Shown here piece by piece: positions 31,036 to 42,890 of a DNA stretch of 64,000 nucleotides (within the stretch, counting starts at the first letter, position 1; each line of letters opens with the position of its first letter). The notes under the pieces are model-generated. The model was not told the origin of the DNA and made no database searches. It saw only the letters and a list, made by a program, of their open reading frames with translations. The DNA is from Topomyia yanbarensis (Eukaryota; Arthropoda; Insecta; Diptera; Culicidae), in contig NC_080671.1 in NCBI RefSeq assembly GCF_030247195.1, positions 188,149,725 through 188,213,724 on the forward strand, written 5' to 3'. The position numbers and the translations under genes were made by a program.

Positions 31036-31039
31036 TACT

Positions 31040-33760
31040 GAAGATATAATTATGTCAGTCCTATTACCACATAAAACACCTATATGACATAAAACGCTGC
31101 AGAATTGGTTTAATAATACAATGTTTACACTACAGAGTTATAACACGTTATAATAATTAGCAGCAAGAAAAATGTCACCAAGATAGTATAAAAACCCGTT
31201 TTAACTGGTAGTGCGAACGTTGTATAACAATGTAATTTATCAAATAATTTTATTTGTTCAACCACTAATCGATCAAGAAATACTTAACCTTAAGATTGTT
31301 TACTTAGTACATTATTGAAAATTTAAATGCAGAATTAAATTTCATATTTCATGGAGAATCTGTATATTTCCGTTGGCGGGCGTGGGCTTCCTCATCACAG
31401 TTCTCAATATGGAACTTTTCTTTTGAATATATTTTCTGGACAGACCAGCCTATTTTTACTAGATGGATCAGCCAAATAATGCCAATCACCTAGTGAGATA
31501 CTTGATTAATTGTAATAATAGATTACCGTTAAATGACCTTCAATAAATTATGTTTTAATGGGGAGGGTATATAGCAAATTGTAACATATGAAAACAGGCG
31601 AGTGAGCAAGACTCACGTCGATATGTGTGATAGATAAAATTCATTTGCACGCTCTTGAAAAACGCTACATTTTTAATGTCACCGTGGTCGTGTCCTGTAC
31701 ACAACCCTTTAATTTTTATGCTTTGAAGGGCTATTATTTGTCTTCCAATGTGTAAATGAAATTTTACTTCAAAACTAGGATTCAACATATTCAAAAGTTT
31801 TTATTATAAAACTACGAAATGTCCTCTAAATTTTTAGTGCGTAAAATGAATGTATCTTCTCTTACCTTCAAACCCCAGGCATTCATAAATGGTTAAAGCA
31901 AAAAAACGTAATAAAACACCTTGAAGTATGCCCATAACCCCACTAAATCGTTTCAACAGCTAGTGGAAAAGCCATAAAGTGTTAAAAATAATAAATTTTA
32001 ATTAATTTTAAATAAATAAATTACGATTCTCACTCTTTCAGCACATTTAGCAAGAACTGTGGATCTGGCTTTGCGAACCCATATAGAGCAGTTTGCCCCC
32101 TTCGAGACGTGGAAGCTTAAGCGCAGTGCAGGTTCCTCGCCGGTGCGAGATGAAGTCTTTCGTTTTTTTATGATACGTAAATCGGCCGCCACCGCCGTCG
32201 GCGAAGTATGCTCAGGAAAAGCGACAGAACATTAAACGGGTGCCTTCCTTAGGAATTCTTCCCCTGCCGCCGTGGCGGTGCAGTGATCCATATGCGCTCG
32301 GGCTGAGCTTGTTTACACATGGTTAGGCGGCTTTATGGCAAGGGCGTGCTTTCAACTGTCCGTAGGCACATTTGTCGAGCATCATTAGGACGGCGGCAGA
32401 TTAGCCATACGAGCTGGCATGAGAGATATACATACTCCAACTCAGACCACGAAGCTAGTCGTCCGGATTAAAAAGAGAAGAGAAGCTGACCCACAAAGAA
32501 GAGCATCTCGGACGTACTCAGCATCATCCGTTCTGAGAAGTGTTTAATTTTTTTGCGAATCACATGTGAAGCTTCGTATGGGAGATCTTGTGGGCCAGCA
32601 GCCAGCAGGGTGAAAAGGCTGATGCGGATCAGGAGAGGTCTTATCGGAGTTTCTCTTTTCGGACCACGGTCGTAATGAGCTGCTACACATATATGGTCCG
32701 GTAGGTTTTTTGAGCCATTAGCTGATGATGATTATTATAATCCTTGAATGGGTATTAGGTAGTTGGTAAAAAAATAATCTATATTTTTAATGTGGCATTG
32801 TGGATTATAGGTTTTTTAGTTACCGACTGACCGAGGGTGTAGGAGGTTTTTTTTTCTGTGTATCTACTCATACTTTTCATATGTCTCAAACCCACTCCTT
32901 CTGCTCTGTATATCAAGATTTGCGTGGGTACGCTTCTTAGGTTTGATAGTTGAGTAGACCACAATGCGCATGCATCTAATGTGTTAAACGGAATGCCAAT
33001 AGAGCATGGGTTCCACAATTGTTATTTAGATATCTTTTTTATCTACGAAATTTTACAGATATCCCAAAGTTAGGGATATTTTTCGATATACAAGAGGGAC
33101 CAATATAATTTTATTAAGATTAGGGGGTCAATTGGAGCTATTATAGTGATATAGTTCGGAAATACTTTGCAAGAAATAATTTGGTGCAATTAAATACATT
33201 AGGCTAAAGGAATCAATTTTACAACCGTCTTAAAGCTAGGAATACCGTTCAATATTCAGAGACCAAAAGACTAAAAGAACGTCCACACGCTCCAGGAATC
33301 ACTGTGCGAATGGTTGAAAAAATGTTAGAAAATGTCCATGAAATATAGTCGCAAAGTTTTTGATGAAGAAGTTTGCAGGTTTGGGATTGCTCCAACTTTC
33401 GATATCCGACCTCGTAAAAGTTTGTCGGTTTCCTATATTCTAAATATGTAGATTTGCACTGGTTATGTTCTTCATCAATTGTAGGCCTCTCCGCATGATA
33501 TGTGAGCTAAAACGGTTTGGTGAGCATTTACATCATAATGAACTGAAGCCCATGCCTGCTACCATATAAAACAAAGTTTTTGAAATCAACAGAAAGTGAT
33601 GATATATGTCGAACGATACGTCTACCTACTTCCTTTTTTTTGTTACCAACAGTCAGAATAACTGTGACGCACTAAGGACGTAGCCAGTTATAGGACTCGA
33701 GACCCCCCCCCACAGTGCGCAGAATGCTATTTTCTACTTTCAAAACCTCTAGCGCCCTGA
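31040..33760. other. Non-coding DNA with a GC-richer patch
   Basis: No supported gene. 32040-32720 is clearly richer in G and C than its surroundings, with CCGCCACCGCCGTCGGCG-like and GCCGCCGTGGCGG words, but no long frame and no known family. The 64-codon minus-strand frame at 31998-32192 has no supporting feature. The patch could be a UTR or regulatory exon of a host gene. Confidence 0.4.
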
Positions 33761-33940
33761 ATATGTATCCTGGAGGATTGCTGTCTTCAGCAAAGTATCT
33801 TGGATGGAAATGAGCATTGTTTTGACAACTTTGGTTTCGATCTAGACAAGTGGGAACTGATCTAGATCGGTGCTATCGTTTGAAAGAGGCGTTCTATTAA
33901 AAAACTTTCTTCGGAAAAGTTGTTTGTTTTGATATTTTTA

Positions 33941-34349
33941 GGGCATGTTCAGGAGCGTTTTATTTTGTATAGGAATTTCAAAGTAGAATTGGAACTGAAA
34001 CATTCACATCCCCAGCAGAGCGTTTTGTTTTATAATTTCGAACAGTTTCAAAATTTAAAACTGTTATACGACTCCGTTCTATTTATTGCTGATTTTAAAA
34101 CACGTTTAGAACTGTGTTTTAAATACATGCAAAGTTTTCAGCACAGACACTTAGACCCGATAGACTGGGGAAAAATAAATTTGAATGTAGTAACACTGAA
34201 GGAATGGTGAAACATGAATTTTAAACTGAATAGAACATCCGCTAAAACTGCTGCTGGGGACAGCAAGTTCTAGTTTTAAAATTTTCAGTTTTATATTATA
34301 GAACTGTCAAAATTATGAATCTAGAACTGAAACACTCCTGAACATGCTC
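33941..34349. mobile_element. 409-bp MITE in the left arm of the foldback
   Basis: TTA (33938-33940) and TTA (34350-34352) flank GGGCATGTTCAGGAGCGTTT at the left and the complement of AAACACTCCTGAACATGCTC at the right. The 3-bp TTA duplication suggests PIF/Harbinger. The 96-codon frame inside (33920-34210) spans the element boundary and is not a gene. Confidence 0.82.
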
Positions 34350-34447
34350 TTAGCGTATGAGGTAAAGGCAATTATTCTTTATAACCTATGTAGATGGCGC
34401 TACATGACATTTAAAAAATATGCGCTATAAAATGAATTTTAACATTT

Positions 34448-34699
34448 CTGGATAAACACGTGAAAGGGCATATCGCAAATGAGAGCCTCTCTGTGTTTAC
34501 TTTCTCTTCCGTCAATAACAAGGCCGCTTTTACGTTTGCTCCTTAATTTTTTGCATAATATGCTAGACGACAACAGAGTCTTTCGATATTTATTGAAACA
34601 ATGTTGGAAAGTTTTATGATGACGCCGTAATAATCGAAAGAGAAAGTAAACACAGAGAGGCTCTCATTTGCGATATGCCCTTTTCAAATGTTTATCCAG
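34448..34699. mobile_element. 252-bp MITE with TIRs over 60 bp
   Basis: The ends are CTGGATAAACACGTGAAAGG and the complement of CTTTTCAAATGTTTATCCAG, continuing into an almost perfect shared block (GGGCATATCGCAAATGAGAG then CCTCTCTGTGTTTACTTTCT). ATTT flanks both sides (34444-34447 and 34700-34703), a probable 4-bp target duplication. The other arm of the foldback gives the empty site. Confidence 0.82.
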
Positions 34700-35003
34700 A
34701 TTTGTTTGATGAAAAAATCTCTAGAAGATATTTTTTTATTTCTAAATTTTCGAAAATTTACCATAATAAAAAATTTCCAAAGAGTGATAAATGTTATCAT
34801 GACATTCAACGGACGTTTTCATAATAAATAGTAAAAAATATGCCCCACAAAATTTGTAATAACTCACGAAGCAGCAGATGATGGCAGCTGAAATTTTGTT
34901 TGTGACTAGTACAGACCTTTAACTTTATGACTACGAGGAGAAAAAAGTGGGGTCAGGTGGGGCTTTTTTCTGCAGACACATGAAATAAGAAAAAAGTAAT
35001 ATA

Positions 35004-36609
35004 CAGGGTGTTTGGTTCATGGTTAAGAATATCTCGGGGGGTGATAGACTGTCATATTTGGAGAAAAAAATTGTTCTGCACATACCATCAAATCTCAACC
35101 GTTACAGAGTTATTGAACTTTTAGTGTAAAAAACTTATTTGTCTTAAAATACCTCTAACTTTATAAGTATACTTTGTATTTTAAATGTTTTAGTTCCATT
35201 CTAAAGGTGAGAAAATTTTGCATTGAATGATGCTCTCACATGTTTCAGCTAATGAGTTTAAGTAGCCTTTTCAAAGTTATTTATTGAAAATTAAACAATT
35301 TCAAACGATTTTTCGTTCATTTCTTGAAAATCCTAATAGTTAACCTAATCATTTTAATAATTCAGATTGTTAGTCTTGATGAGCTGCTTAATTTGTTCTT
35401 TAACATGATACACTTACCTTTTCTTATTTTCATGATTTTGGGTTATTCCACTTGGATATTTTTATCTCATTTTCACTAGTACCAGCTCTAATTGAAAAGT
35501 TACGGCACTTATTGTACTTTTTTTTTCTTTTTATTCAAAAGCCAGGAAAATTTTACAGTGAAAAATGTATTAATACCTTTCAGTTAAGTGAATTTCTTTT
35601 AAAAGTAATTTAGTTAGTGCTATTATTAGCATTTTCGTTAAACTTCTTAAAATAGTAAATAATAAACATCACCATTATTATCATGGAAATAATGCATCTC
35701 AGCAAGTTCTACAGTTCTTTCTTTGACTCCATTCAATTATCTCTTTTGGTTTCGACGCAAAATCGTTTTTATCACATCGTTTCATATGCAAAAATAATGA
35801 TTTCGAACCCATTACATTTGTGGCGAGCTCATGCTGTGTTAACTATTAAATAGCAGCTTAATGAAAAGAGATATAGACAAAGTGTCTAATAAAAAGTTAT
35901 AGAGAACATTAAGGGGCATCAAATGAACAATAGTAACGATAAATTTTGTTGATTAATAATTAGAATAATTAAAAAACTCTCCAAAAAAACACAAATTTTG
36001 AGTTATTTCGTTAGTAAAAAATCATTTAGTACACTTAACTAAAAGATATTTGTACATACACTGATAGGACATTTTCTCAGCTTTCCAATAAAATCTTGTA
36101 AACAACGATATAAAGCATATTTTTTAGATTAGAGTCTTTTAAGCACTTGCAAGTCGGTTACAGGAAAAGTACAGTAATGAAATTACAAAGAAATGAGAAG
36201 AGATAGAAATATGACGTCCAAGAACAAATTATGAGTCGTCCTAAAACCCAACTTTTGGATAATGGATATTGCTATAATCATACTTCATTATTTCGAGAAA
36301 ATTAGCAAAAACCTCCTCAAAAACACTAACTTTTAACTACTTTACAGTTAAAAGGTAATTAAAACTAATTACTTTAAATATATGAGAACACCATTCAATA
36401 GGCAATTTTCTCACCTTTCGAATGGAACTGAAACATTTAAAATACAAAGTATACTTTTAAAGTTAGAGGTATTTTAAGACAAATACGTTTTTTACACAAA
36501 AAGTTCAATAACGGTTGAAATTTGATGGTATGTGTAGAACAATTTTTTTATCCAAATATGGCAGTCTATCACCCCCCGAGAGATTCTAAACCATGAATCA
36601 AACACCCTG
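35004..36609. mobile_element. 1.6-kb TA-flanked element with about 220-bp inverted repeats
   Basis: TA at 35002-35003 and 36610-36611. Left end CAGGGTGTTTGGTTCATGGT; the right end is its complement with a few changes. Pairing continues about 220 bp to GGTGAGAAAATT (35206-35217 with 36403-36414). The interior has no ORF, so it is a non-autonomous long-TIR element, probably mariner-type. Confidence 0.85.
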
Positions 36610-37855
36610 TATAATTCTCGTGAAATAGTTGCTAGTTCGCTTAAGAAATTTTGAGTAATCTATAGAAATATGGAAATATTTTCTTGCTTTTGAGTTCGAA
36701 TGTAATAATATAAATCTATGAAGTAAGTTATAAAGTAATTTTCTGCAGATTTCCTAATCGTAGTTCAGTCATAAGGTAGTGCTTATTCTTTGCAAGAAAT
36801 GTTTCGTATTTGAATTAATCCACTTCCACTAATTTTTTGACCCTTTCTTACAACAGCTTTTTTTATTTTTTCTTTCAGTATCACCTTGAAGATTCAACTT
36901 TTTCTCAATCTGCCTTGCAATATGTAAATATATTTCACTCCTAGATTTAATGATGTGCTCGTTAAGCATTTCAAAAATGGTTTTTATGTTTACGCGGGAC
37001 ATTGGGTGCATTTGACAATTTAACCTATGCCCACAATAATTAAAATCAGTGCAACGGGCCAATCATGACAAGCAGAAAGAACTAATTCCGTACACGCTCG
37101 TGAAAAAGTCTTGTAAAATGAGTTTTACTTACACAAATTCACACGTTCCTTCTAATGCTAATAAAACAGTAACTCGATTTAAAATATATGAACTTGTTCT
37201 TATTATTGTTATTTACCTTAAACTACCAAGATTAGGGTATCAACTAGCCACACACAAAATTTTAGCTGCCGTCGCACATTAAGTAATGGTAGCGGAATTC
37301 GAAAATTGGATTTTACATCAAATAAATACATCATTTCATCTAACCTGAAGGTCTGTAGATAAAAAGCCCCTTGTCCAACTTTTTTCTCTTCGTAGTTATA
37401 AAGTTAAAGGTCTCTATTAGTCAGAAACAAAATTTCAGCTGCCGCTATCTGCCGCTTCGTGGATTATTAAAAATTTTGTGGGATATATTTTTTTAATATT
37501 TATGATTAAAACATCCGTTAAATGTCATGATATCATTTATCACTTTTTGGAACATTGTTTGTTATTGTGTATTTTCGAAGATTAGGAATTAAAAAAATTT
37601 CTTACAGAGATTTTTTTAACAAAAGAATGTTAAAATTCATTTTATCGCATTTTTTTAAATCTCATGTAGCGCCATCTACATAGGTTATATAGTATAAGTG
37701 CCGAAGAAAGTTTTTTGATAGAACGCCTCTTTCAAAAGTGAGAACTGATCTAGATCAGTTTCTACTTATCTGGATCAAAACCAAAGTTGTCAAAATAATA
37801 CTCATTTCTATCCAAGATATTTTGTGGAAGACAGCAATCCTCTAGGATACAGGTT

Positions 37856-38212
37856 TAACCAAAACCAAATGAATTTTCGTATTGATGCTGAACAAAAAAA
37901 TGAAAACTACCCAAAGTTTGACGTCCCTAAAAACCCGTGGCGCAATTAGTATTAAGAAATAGGAACGTGGTTTTTATGAACATGTTTCTTCACAACGGTT
38001 TAGTAGAAACCCAGAACCATGATGATTTTTAGTTTTGTTCTGTTCCGCACTTCAGTTCGTTTGGAAAATTTGATGGTCAAAAATTGTTCAAAGTCCCGAG
38101 AAAGATTACTTTACAAGAATTGTCCTCAAGACTTTTTTGTTACTCAAGAGTTTTGTTACAATTACCAAGGTATCAAGAAATTTTTGCAGTTTTGTTTTCA
38201 CATTTGGTCAGT
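37856..38212. other. Non-coding stretch
   Basis: No family recognised. A 112-codon plus frame (38019-38357) runs across it and into the next MITE, with no homologous feature I know. Confidence 0.4.
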
Positions 38213-38216
38213 GTTA

Positions 38217-38440
38217 GGTCAGACCGGACTAAGTGACAGTGCATTGATTTCGAGAAAAACGCGTTTAAAGTTTGAATCGCAGCATCCTTTACATTATAAT
38301 TGGAAAATAATTTTTACCATAATTCTTGTTTATTGTTTCATATTTCAAATCTGGTAAAAGTGGAATGTAGATGAAGAAATTCTTTATCCAGTGCTAACAT
38401 TAACTCATTTTTTATGTTTTGCGACTTGGTCCGGTCTGAC
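38217..38440. mobile_element. About 224-bp MITE
   Basis: GGTCAGACCGGACTAAGTGA near the left end pairs with the complement of GACTTGGTCCGGTCTGAC at the right. TTA lies on both sides (38214-38216 and 38441-38443). The end positions may be off by one base. Confidence 0.7.
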
Positions 38441-38624
38441 TTAATACCGACCATTTGACCTCAACTTTTAATGAATTTTTGAAGCATCTGGCATCAAAAT
38501 GAAATTTTTGATTTCCGAAAAACTTCTTATGACGAGATACTATTTCCATTAATTTTCCGCTGAAACGAAATCTTTGACTTTCAACATTTGTTGTTTTAAA
38601 TAAATTGTTGATAAAAGTGTTTTA

Positions 38625-38996
38625 TCTATGGGAATTGGAACGGCTGTCTCAGTCATTTATTATCAAAACGAATGTTGGTTAGTGCCCGACGTTTCGGCCT
38701 TTGATGTTGGCCTTTATCAAGGGAAATACGGTCTATCGTTTTTTGTTAAAAAGTCGTGGTCCGACTTGGCGGTGCCTGATGAGGATTTCTTCATGCGTAT
38801 CTCTTTGGTTCATGCTATATATTAATTGTGGTTGCGGTAGGATTTTTTTCTTGGTTGTCACTAATCCACTGAATAACGACCGGTTTGAAATGCTTCACGT
38901 ACAATGATTGTTGAAAATGAGAAAAAAAACCTCGGGCAGTAACCAACATTCGTTTTGATAACTATTGACTGAGACAGCCGTTCCAATTCCCATAGA
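38625..38996. mobile_element. About 370-bp MITE
   Basis: Inverted ends ATGGGAATTGGAACGGCTGT and the complement of ACAGCCGTTCCAATTCCCAT, continuing with CTCAGTCA and, after a few changes, ATCAAAACGAATGTTGGTTA. The arms are about 70 bp. No ORF of its own; the target duplication is unclear because the terminal bases are themselves palindromic. Confidence 0.8.
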
Positions 38997-38999
38997 TCA

Positions 39000-40098
39000 A
39001 ACCATTCCGGTCATCAAAAAACATAACATAAAAGTGTTTTAAATAAAATATTGCCAATAAATAATATTTAAGAGTAGTAGATCTGTTTACAGATATTCTC
39101 CAATACAAAATAAAATGTTGGTAAATGATAATAGTTTGATTCATATTATTCGATTTTTCAGATTAATAAACATATTCCTGTTATTAAATACAATTCCGAG
39201 ATACTTTAGTTTCAAGTCTATCATATGTATTACCAATACAGGTGCATTCAAATATTTATAAATGCCAAATAACGAAAAAACATTAAGTTTTGGAGCCTAT
39301 GGAAACTTTCACTGTTATGTTATGTTATGTTAGGCTACAGATTTTACGTTTGTGACCATACATTTTTCGTTTCGGTACCTCGTCACAGTACACAAATAAA
39401 CTCTCCCTCGTATCAGACAGTTTCCGTAGTTCTATTTTGATGACCTTAAGAACACTTAAACTTAATAATATAGGAGACAATCAGTATTGAAGCAGCAATA
39501 TTCTTGTATTCGTCGAATAACTAATAAAATGCATCATTCTTTCTTTCATGAGTTGTTCTTCAAGAGAACATATTTTCTTCTTGGAAAATTGCACCATACA
39601 CGTATGTAAGAGCTAATTTTAGTTAATGTGCGTTATTTATACTTTAAGGGGTTATATACAAAGTTTTGGCGATGAAATGAGTTAAGTTCGTGATTTGTTT
39701 AGAGGGTTTCTGCAAATCTTATTTGAAAAGCGAAAGACAGTTCGTTAGGAGTACTATAAAAGATAGAAAAAACAAGTTGAATTACAATTTTTTTACAAAT
39801 CTCAAAACTTTTTGAGCGACTTGGCGAAATGTGACAATTAATCTTCTTAGGGCAGATGTTTTCCGTTTAATTCCTTTATATTAATAATAATGGAAAACAA
39901 TTGCTTTTCACCATCAATCAGATACTAGTATTTCACCTTCTAGTCTTCTTCAGTTTTTATATCAGTCTAAAAGAAAATTGTTATTTTGGTCGTGTGAAAT
40001 TTATAGGTTATACTAAGAGAAATTAACGCAAGCTGAGTTTACGCATACCACCCATTCGGTCTGCTTCTTTTATATGAGTTTAGATTTATTCAAGAGTA
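39000..40098. other. Non-coding AT-rich stretch
   Basis: Only a short (TTATG)-type run at 39314-39336 stands out. No gene or element ends seen. Confidence 0.4.
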
Positions 40099-40100
40099 TA

Positions 40101-41666
40101 GGGGAACATGGGGAGACTTGACCAGGTTTTCAGCTAAAACTGCATGAATCTCTATAAAAGCCGTCAATCCCTCAAAAGTCATTGAGATATAATGTGCAAA
40201 GTTTTTTTTATTTCGATTATATAGGTTTTAACCTTAAGGTCATTCGCCTCTTCGGGTTAAAAAATCTCTTAGGAAAAATTTCTAACCCTATGTGCGGGGT
40301 CGAGACTCGAACCCAGGTGCGCTGCGGGCAAGGCAATCGATTTACCAACTACGCTACGCCCACCCCGAAAAAATGTGCAAAGTTATTGTGCGTCTTCATG
40401 ATTTTTTGCAGAATTTTTAATTTCATTTTTGAAAAGTTACAAAAGTTTTTCTGTGATCATTTTTTTTGGTCAAGTCTCCCCACTGCGGGGAGACTTGACC
40501 AAGGCGTGGGGAGACTTGACCAAGAGAATTTTGAAAAAATCATAACAAAAAATAATGGTATAAAACATACCGTAATTATTTTTTTTTCCATATTGTTGAG
40601 ATCCTTAGGTAGCAGTAAAAAACATTAAAGGGTTTAATTTGATAAATTTCGATTTTTTTTAATGCATTTCTTTTTAAGGATTAACTGTACTGCTTGCATT
40701 GCATGTTCACACGTCACGAAATCAGTCCTACTATTGCTAACTTTGTTTACTAATACTAATATATAAAGACTTATGTTTGAGATGGGATTTTTTATTGCGT
40801 GATTAACCCGTTATATTTAATTTTTTATAATATTGTTTACATTTTTGAACCGTGTATAGTTGGGGCAAATGGCGGCTGAAAAGTACGCAATACATTTAAT
40901 TGAATTTTATTGTTGGAATTCGTGCTAATAATTCCATTATGTGACAGAACGTTCCTACAGGTGTAAAAGAAGTGTTGTTTATCAGAAAATCCGAAGAAAT
41001 ATATCAAACAACTTAAAATTTGTTTTTTTTTTTTTATTTAAGCGTGCGAAATTTTTTGCACGAGATATTTTCATTCTCAAAACCATTTTAAGCGGTGATT
41101 TTATTTTTCCCATAATCTTTGATACATTTTTTGGTGGAATCGAAGATATCACTACATTTGGCTCACTTTTTGAAACCCCTGGGTTATAATGGGTTAACAT
41201 TAACAGTAGATACCAAAACATAATAAATATCAGGAATTTTGTATCTTTCCTCAGCTAATTGCCATTTGGTCAAGTCTCCCCATAAAATCTTGGTCAAGTC
41301 TCCGCAACATTAGTTATTGCGTTCAATGTCATGCAAATTATAGTAATAACTATTCCAATTTTCCAATTTATGTAAAATCATATCACTGCTTCACAAGGAT
41401 TAAGATGGTATATTAGTACATTAATAGTAATTAGTAGTCGAGTAGATATGTCCATACAAAATTTGATAAAAAAAATTACATCATTTAATGCAAAGTGATT
41501 AATAACTTAATATTTTCTGTAAGGATTTTTCATTCCAAACTTTTAAAATTACCTTAAGGGATCTAAACAAGTATAAAAATATTTTTGAAAAAATTTTAAG
41601 AATCGAATAGAAGCGCCATAGCCAAAAATAGAATTTTGCGCTTGGTCAAGTCTCCCCATGTTCCCC
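40101..41666. mobile_element. TIR element with an array of GAGACTTGACC motifs
   Basis: 1566 bp between TA (40099-40100) and TA (41667-41668). The ends are GGGGAACATGGGGAGACTTG and its complement. The GGGGAGACTTGACCA core also occurs inside: an inverted pair around a short GC loop at 40470-40500, another copy at 40505-40520, and two reverse copies at 41268-41282 and 41292-41306. No transposase is present. A SINE is nested at 40203-40366. The repeated core may be a transposase-binding site. Confidence 0.82.
40203..40366 (-). mobile_element. tRNA-derived SINE, Feilai type
   Basis: Read on the minus strand the head is GGGGTGGGCGTAGCGTAGTT. The pol III A box TAGCGTAGTTGG is at 40356-40345 and the B box GGTTCGAGTCT at 40313-40303 (one mismatch to consensus). 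The body ends in an A tail (T run at 40202-40209 on the plus strand). AATGTGCAAAGTT at 40191-40203 and 40372-40384 is the 13-bp target duplication. I recognise it as the Feilai-type SINE of Aedes mosquitoes. It is nested in the TIR element 40101-41666. Confidence 0.9.
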
Positions 41667-41668
41667 TA

Positions 41669-42725
41669 CAGTGAAATAAAATGTTGATCAAGTTTGATCA
41701 AGTTTGATCAGCTTCCAGAGTAATTCTAGGCCATCACAGCCAAAAATTTATTTTCTTGAAATGATAATTTATGCCTAACGTGCATTATGCTGAACGTCCA
41801 TTATGCATAACGTATTTCTGCCTGATGGGGTACAACCATATGATTCATCGTAGATCAAAACATATCCATTAAGCTTCATCCGCACTTGGTCATTCAATAT
41901 ACGGGCTCAAATTTTGATCGATGTTTGTTATTTGGGACTTAGTTTGGGTTGTTTATTTTCTCAGCAAGATTTGTAGCGTTTTCGGATTCGCTAACAGTGA
42001 AGTAGTTAGTATTTTTTCATTATTAGAGATGTTGGGATCAGCCTTGATTTTCCGAACAAGATTGGGTTGTTCATAAAGTGCAGTTGATGATAAACGATTC
42101 AACTACGACGCACAGCGAGGCATAACTAAATTCAAATTCTGGCCAAAATGGAAAAAAAAAATATTGTTTTTGTTTATTTGTCCATATTTTCAGCTTATAT
42201 TGTTCTTCGAAACATACTCTAATGTTTTGCTTAAAAAGAAAAGCGTTTTCGTTTGATAATTTTTGTATGCAATCATTTGAAAACAGTGATTTTTTTACAC
42301 ATTTTATTAGCTTGAAAGCCATTATCCCTAATTTTTTCAGATTGCTCAAAAACTAATTACCCAAAGTCAATATATAAATCAAAATCGTGCTTTTCATAGC
42401 AAACTTCAGTAACTACAATCAATTGGGGTCACTTTTACTTTTCTTTGTCATTTTTGGGTAGGTTTTATAAAAGTGCTCACCTTTATCAATTTTCCACATA
42501 TTCGTTAGTAAAGTACCTTGTTGGGCAATGTCGGGTAAATCTGTTAAAAGGAGAAGATTATTTGGAGTATCCTCTTAACGTTCCACGAAGAAAATATTCC
42601 CAATTAATCCCATTCGGTTTTTTACAGCTGTTTGAAAATGTCGTGTTTTTTGCTCAAATTTAAGAGAATACAATTATAAAATCAGTGTTGGGGCTATTTA
42701 AATGATCTTATATGAAAAGAATAAT
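41669..42725. other. Non-coding stretch
   Basis: No gene. A short TTTGATCAAG tandem lies at 41691-41720. The frames at 42071-42349 and 42445-42663 have no recognisable content. Confidence 0.4.
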
Positions 42726-42729
42726 TTGA

Positions 42730-42890
42730 GACGGCGCCGGTGGTTGAGTGGTAAGCGTTTCCGCCACTCATTCCAGTTGGTCTGGGTTCAATTCCAGAGA
42801 TCATTGCAATTTTTCTGAAGTGAAAAAATCTGTGGTGACGTCTTTCCTCCCGCAATCTACGTTAGGGCCTGGACGGCGCCGGTATTGATC
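42730..42890 (+). mobile_element. Second tRNA-derived SINE
   Basis: Head GACGGCGCCGGTGGTTGAGT. The A box TGGTTGAGTGG is at 42741-42751 and the B box GGTTCAATTCC at 42785-42795 (one mismatch). The sequence GACGGCGCCGGT recurs at 42873-42884 near the tail, before ATTGATCAATA. It is a different family from the one at 40203. The target duplication is not clear. Confidence 0.75.

Larger units (their letters stand above)
33765..37855. mobile_element. Foldback element with long inverted arms and three nested insertions
   Basis: Outer arms pair as inverted repeats: 33765-33913 with 37701-37854 (sharing ACTGATCTAGATC and AGAGGCGTTCTAT), 34361-34447 with 37627-37700 (AACCTATGTAGATGGCGCTA), and 34782-34995 with 37330-37548 (AAATTTTGT, AGCAGCAGATGATGGCAGCT versus its diverged complement). 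The left arm is interrupted by MITEs at 33941-34349 and 34448-34699, and the interior by a TA-flanked element at 35004-36609, none of which is in the right arm. Small frames inside are not genes. Confidence 0.75.

Noticed and set aside
40303..40356. tRNA gene on the minus strand
   Set aside because: A and B boxes belong to a SINE with tail and target duplication, and no cloverleaf closes.
40182..40628. 148-codon plus frame
   Set aside because: Crosses the nested SINE and motif array of a TIR element.
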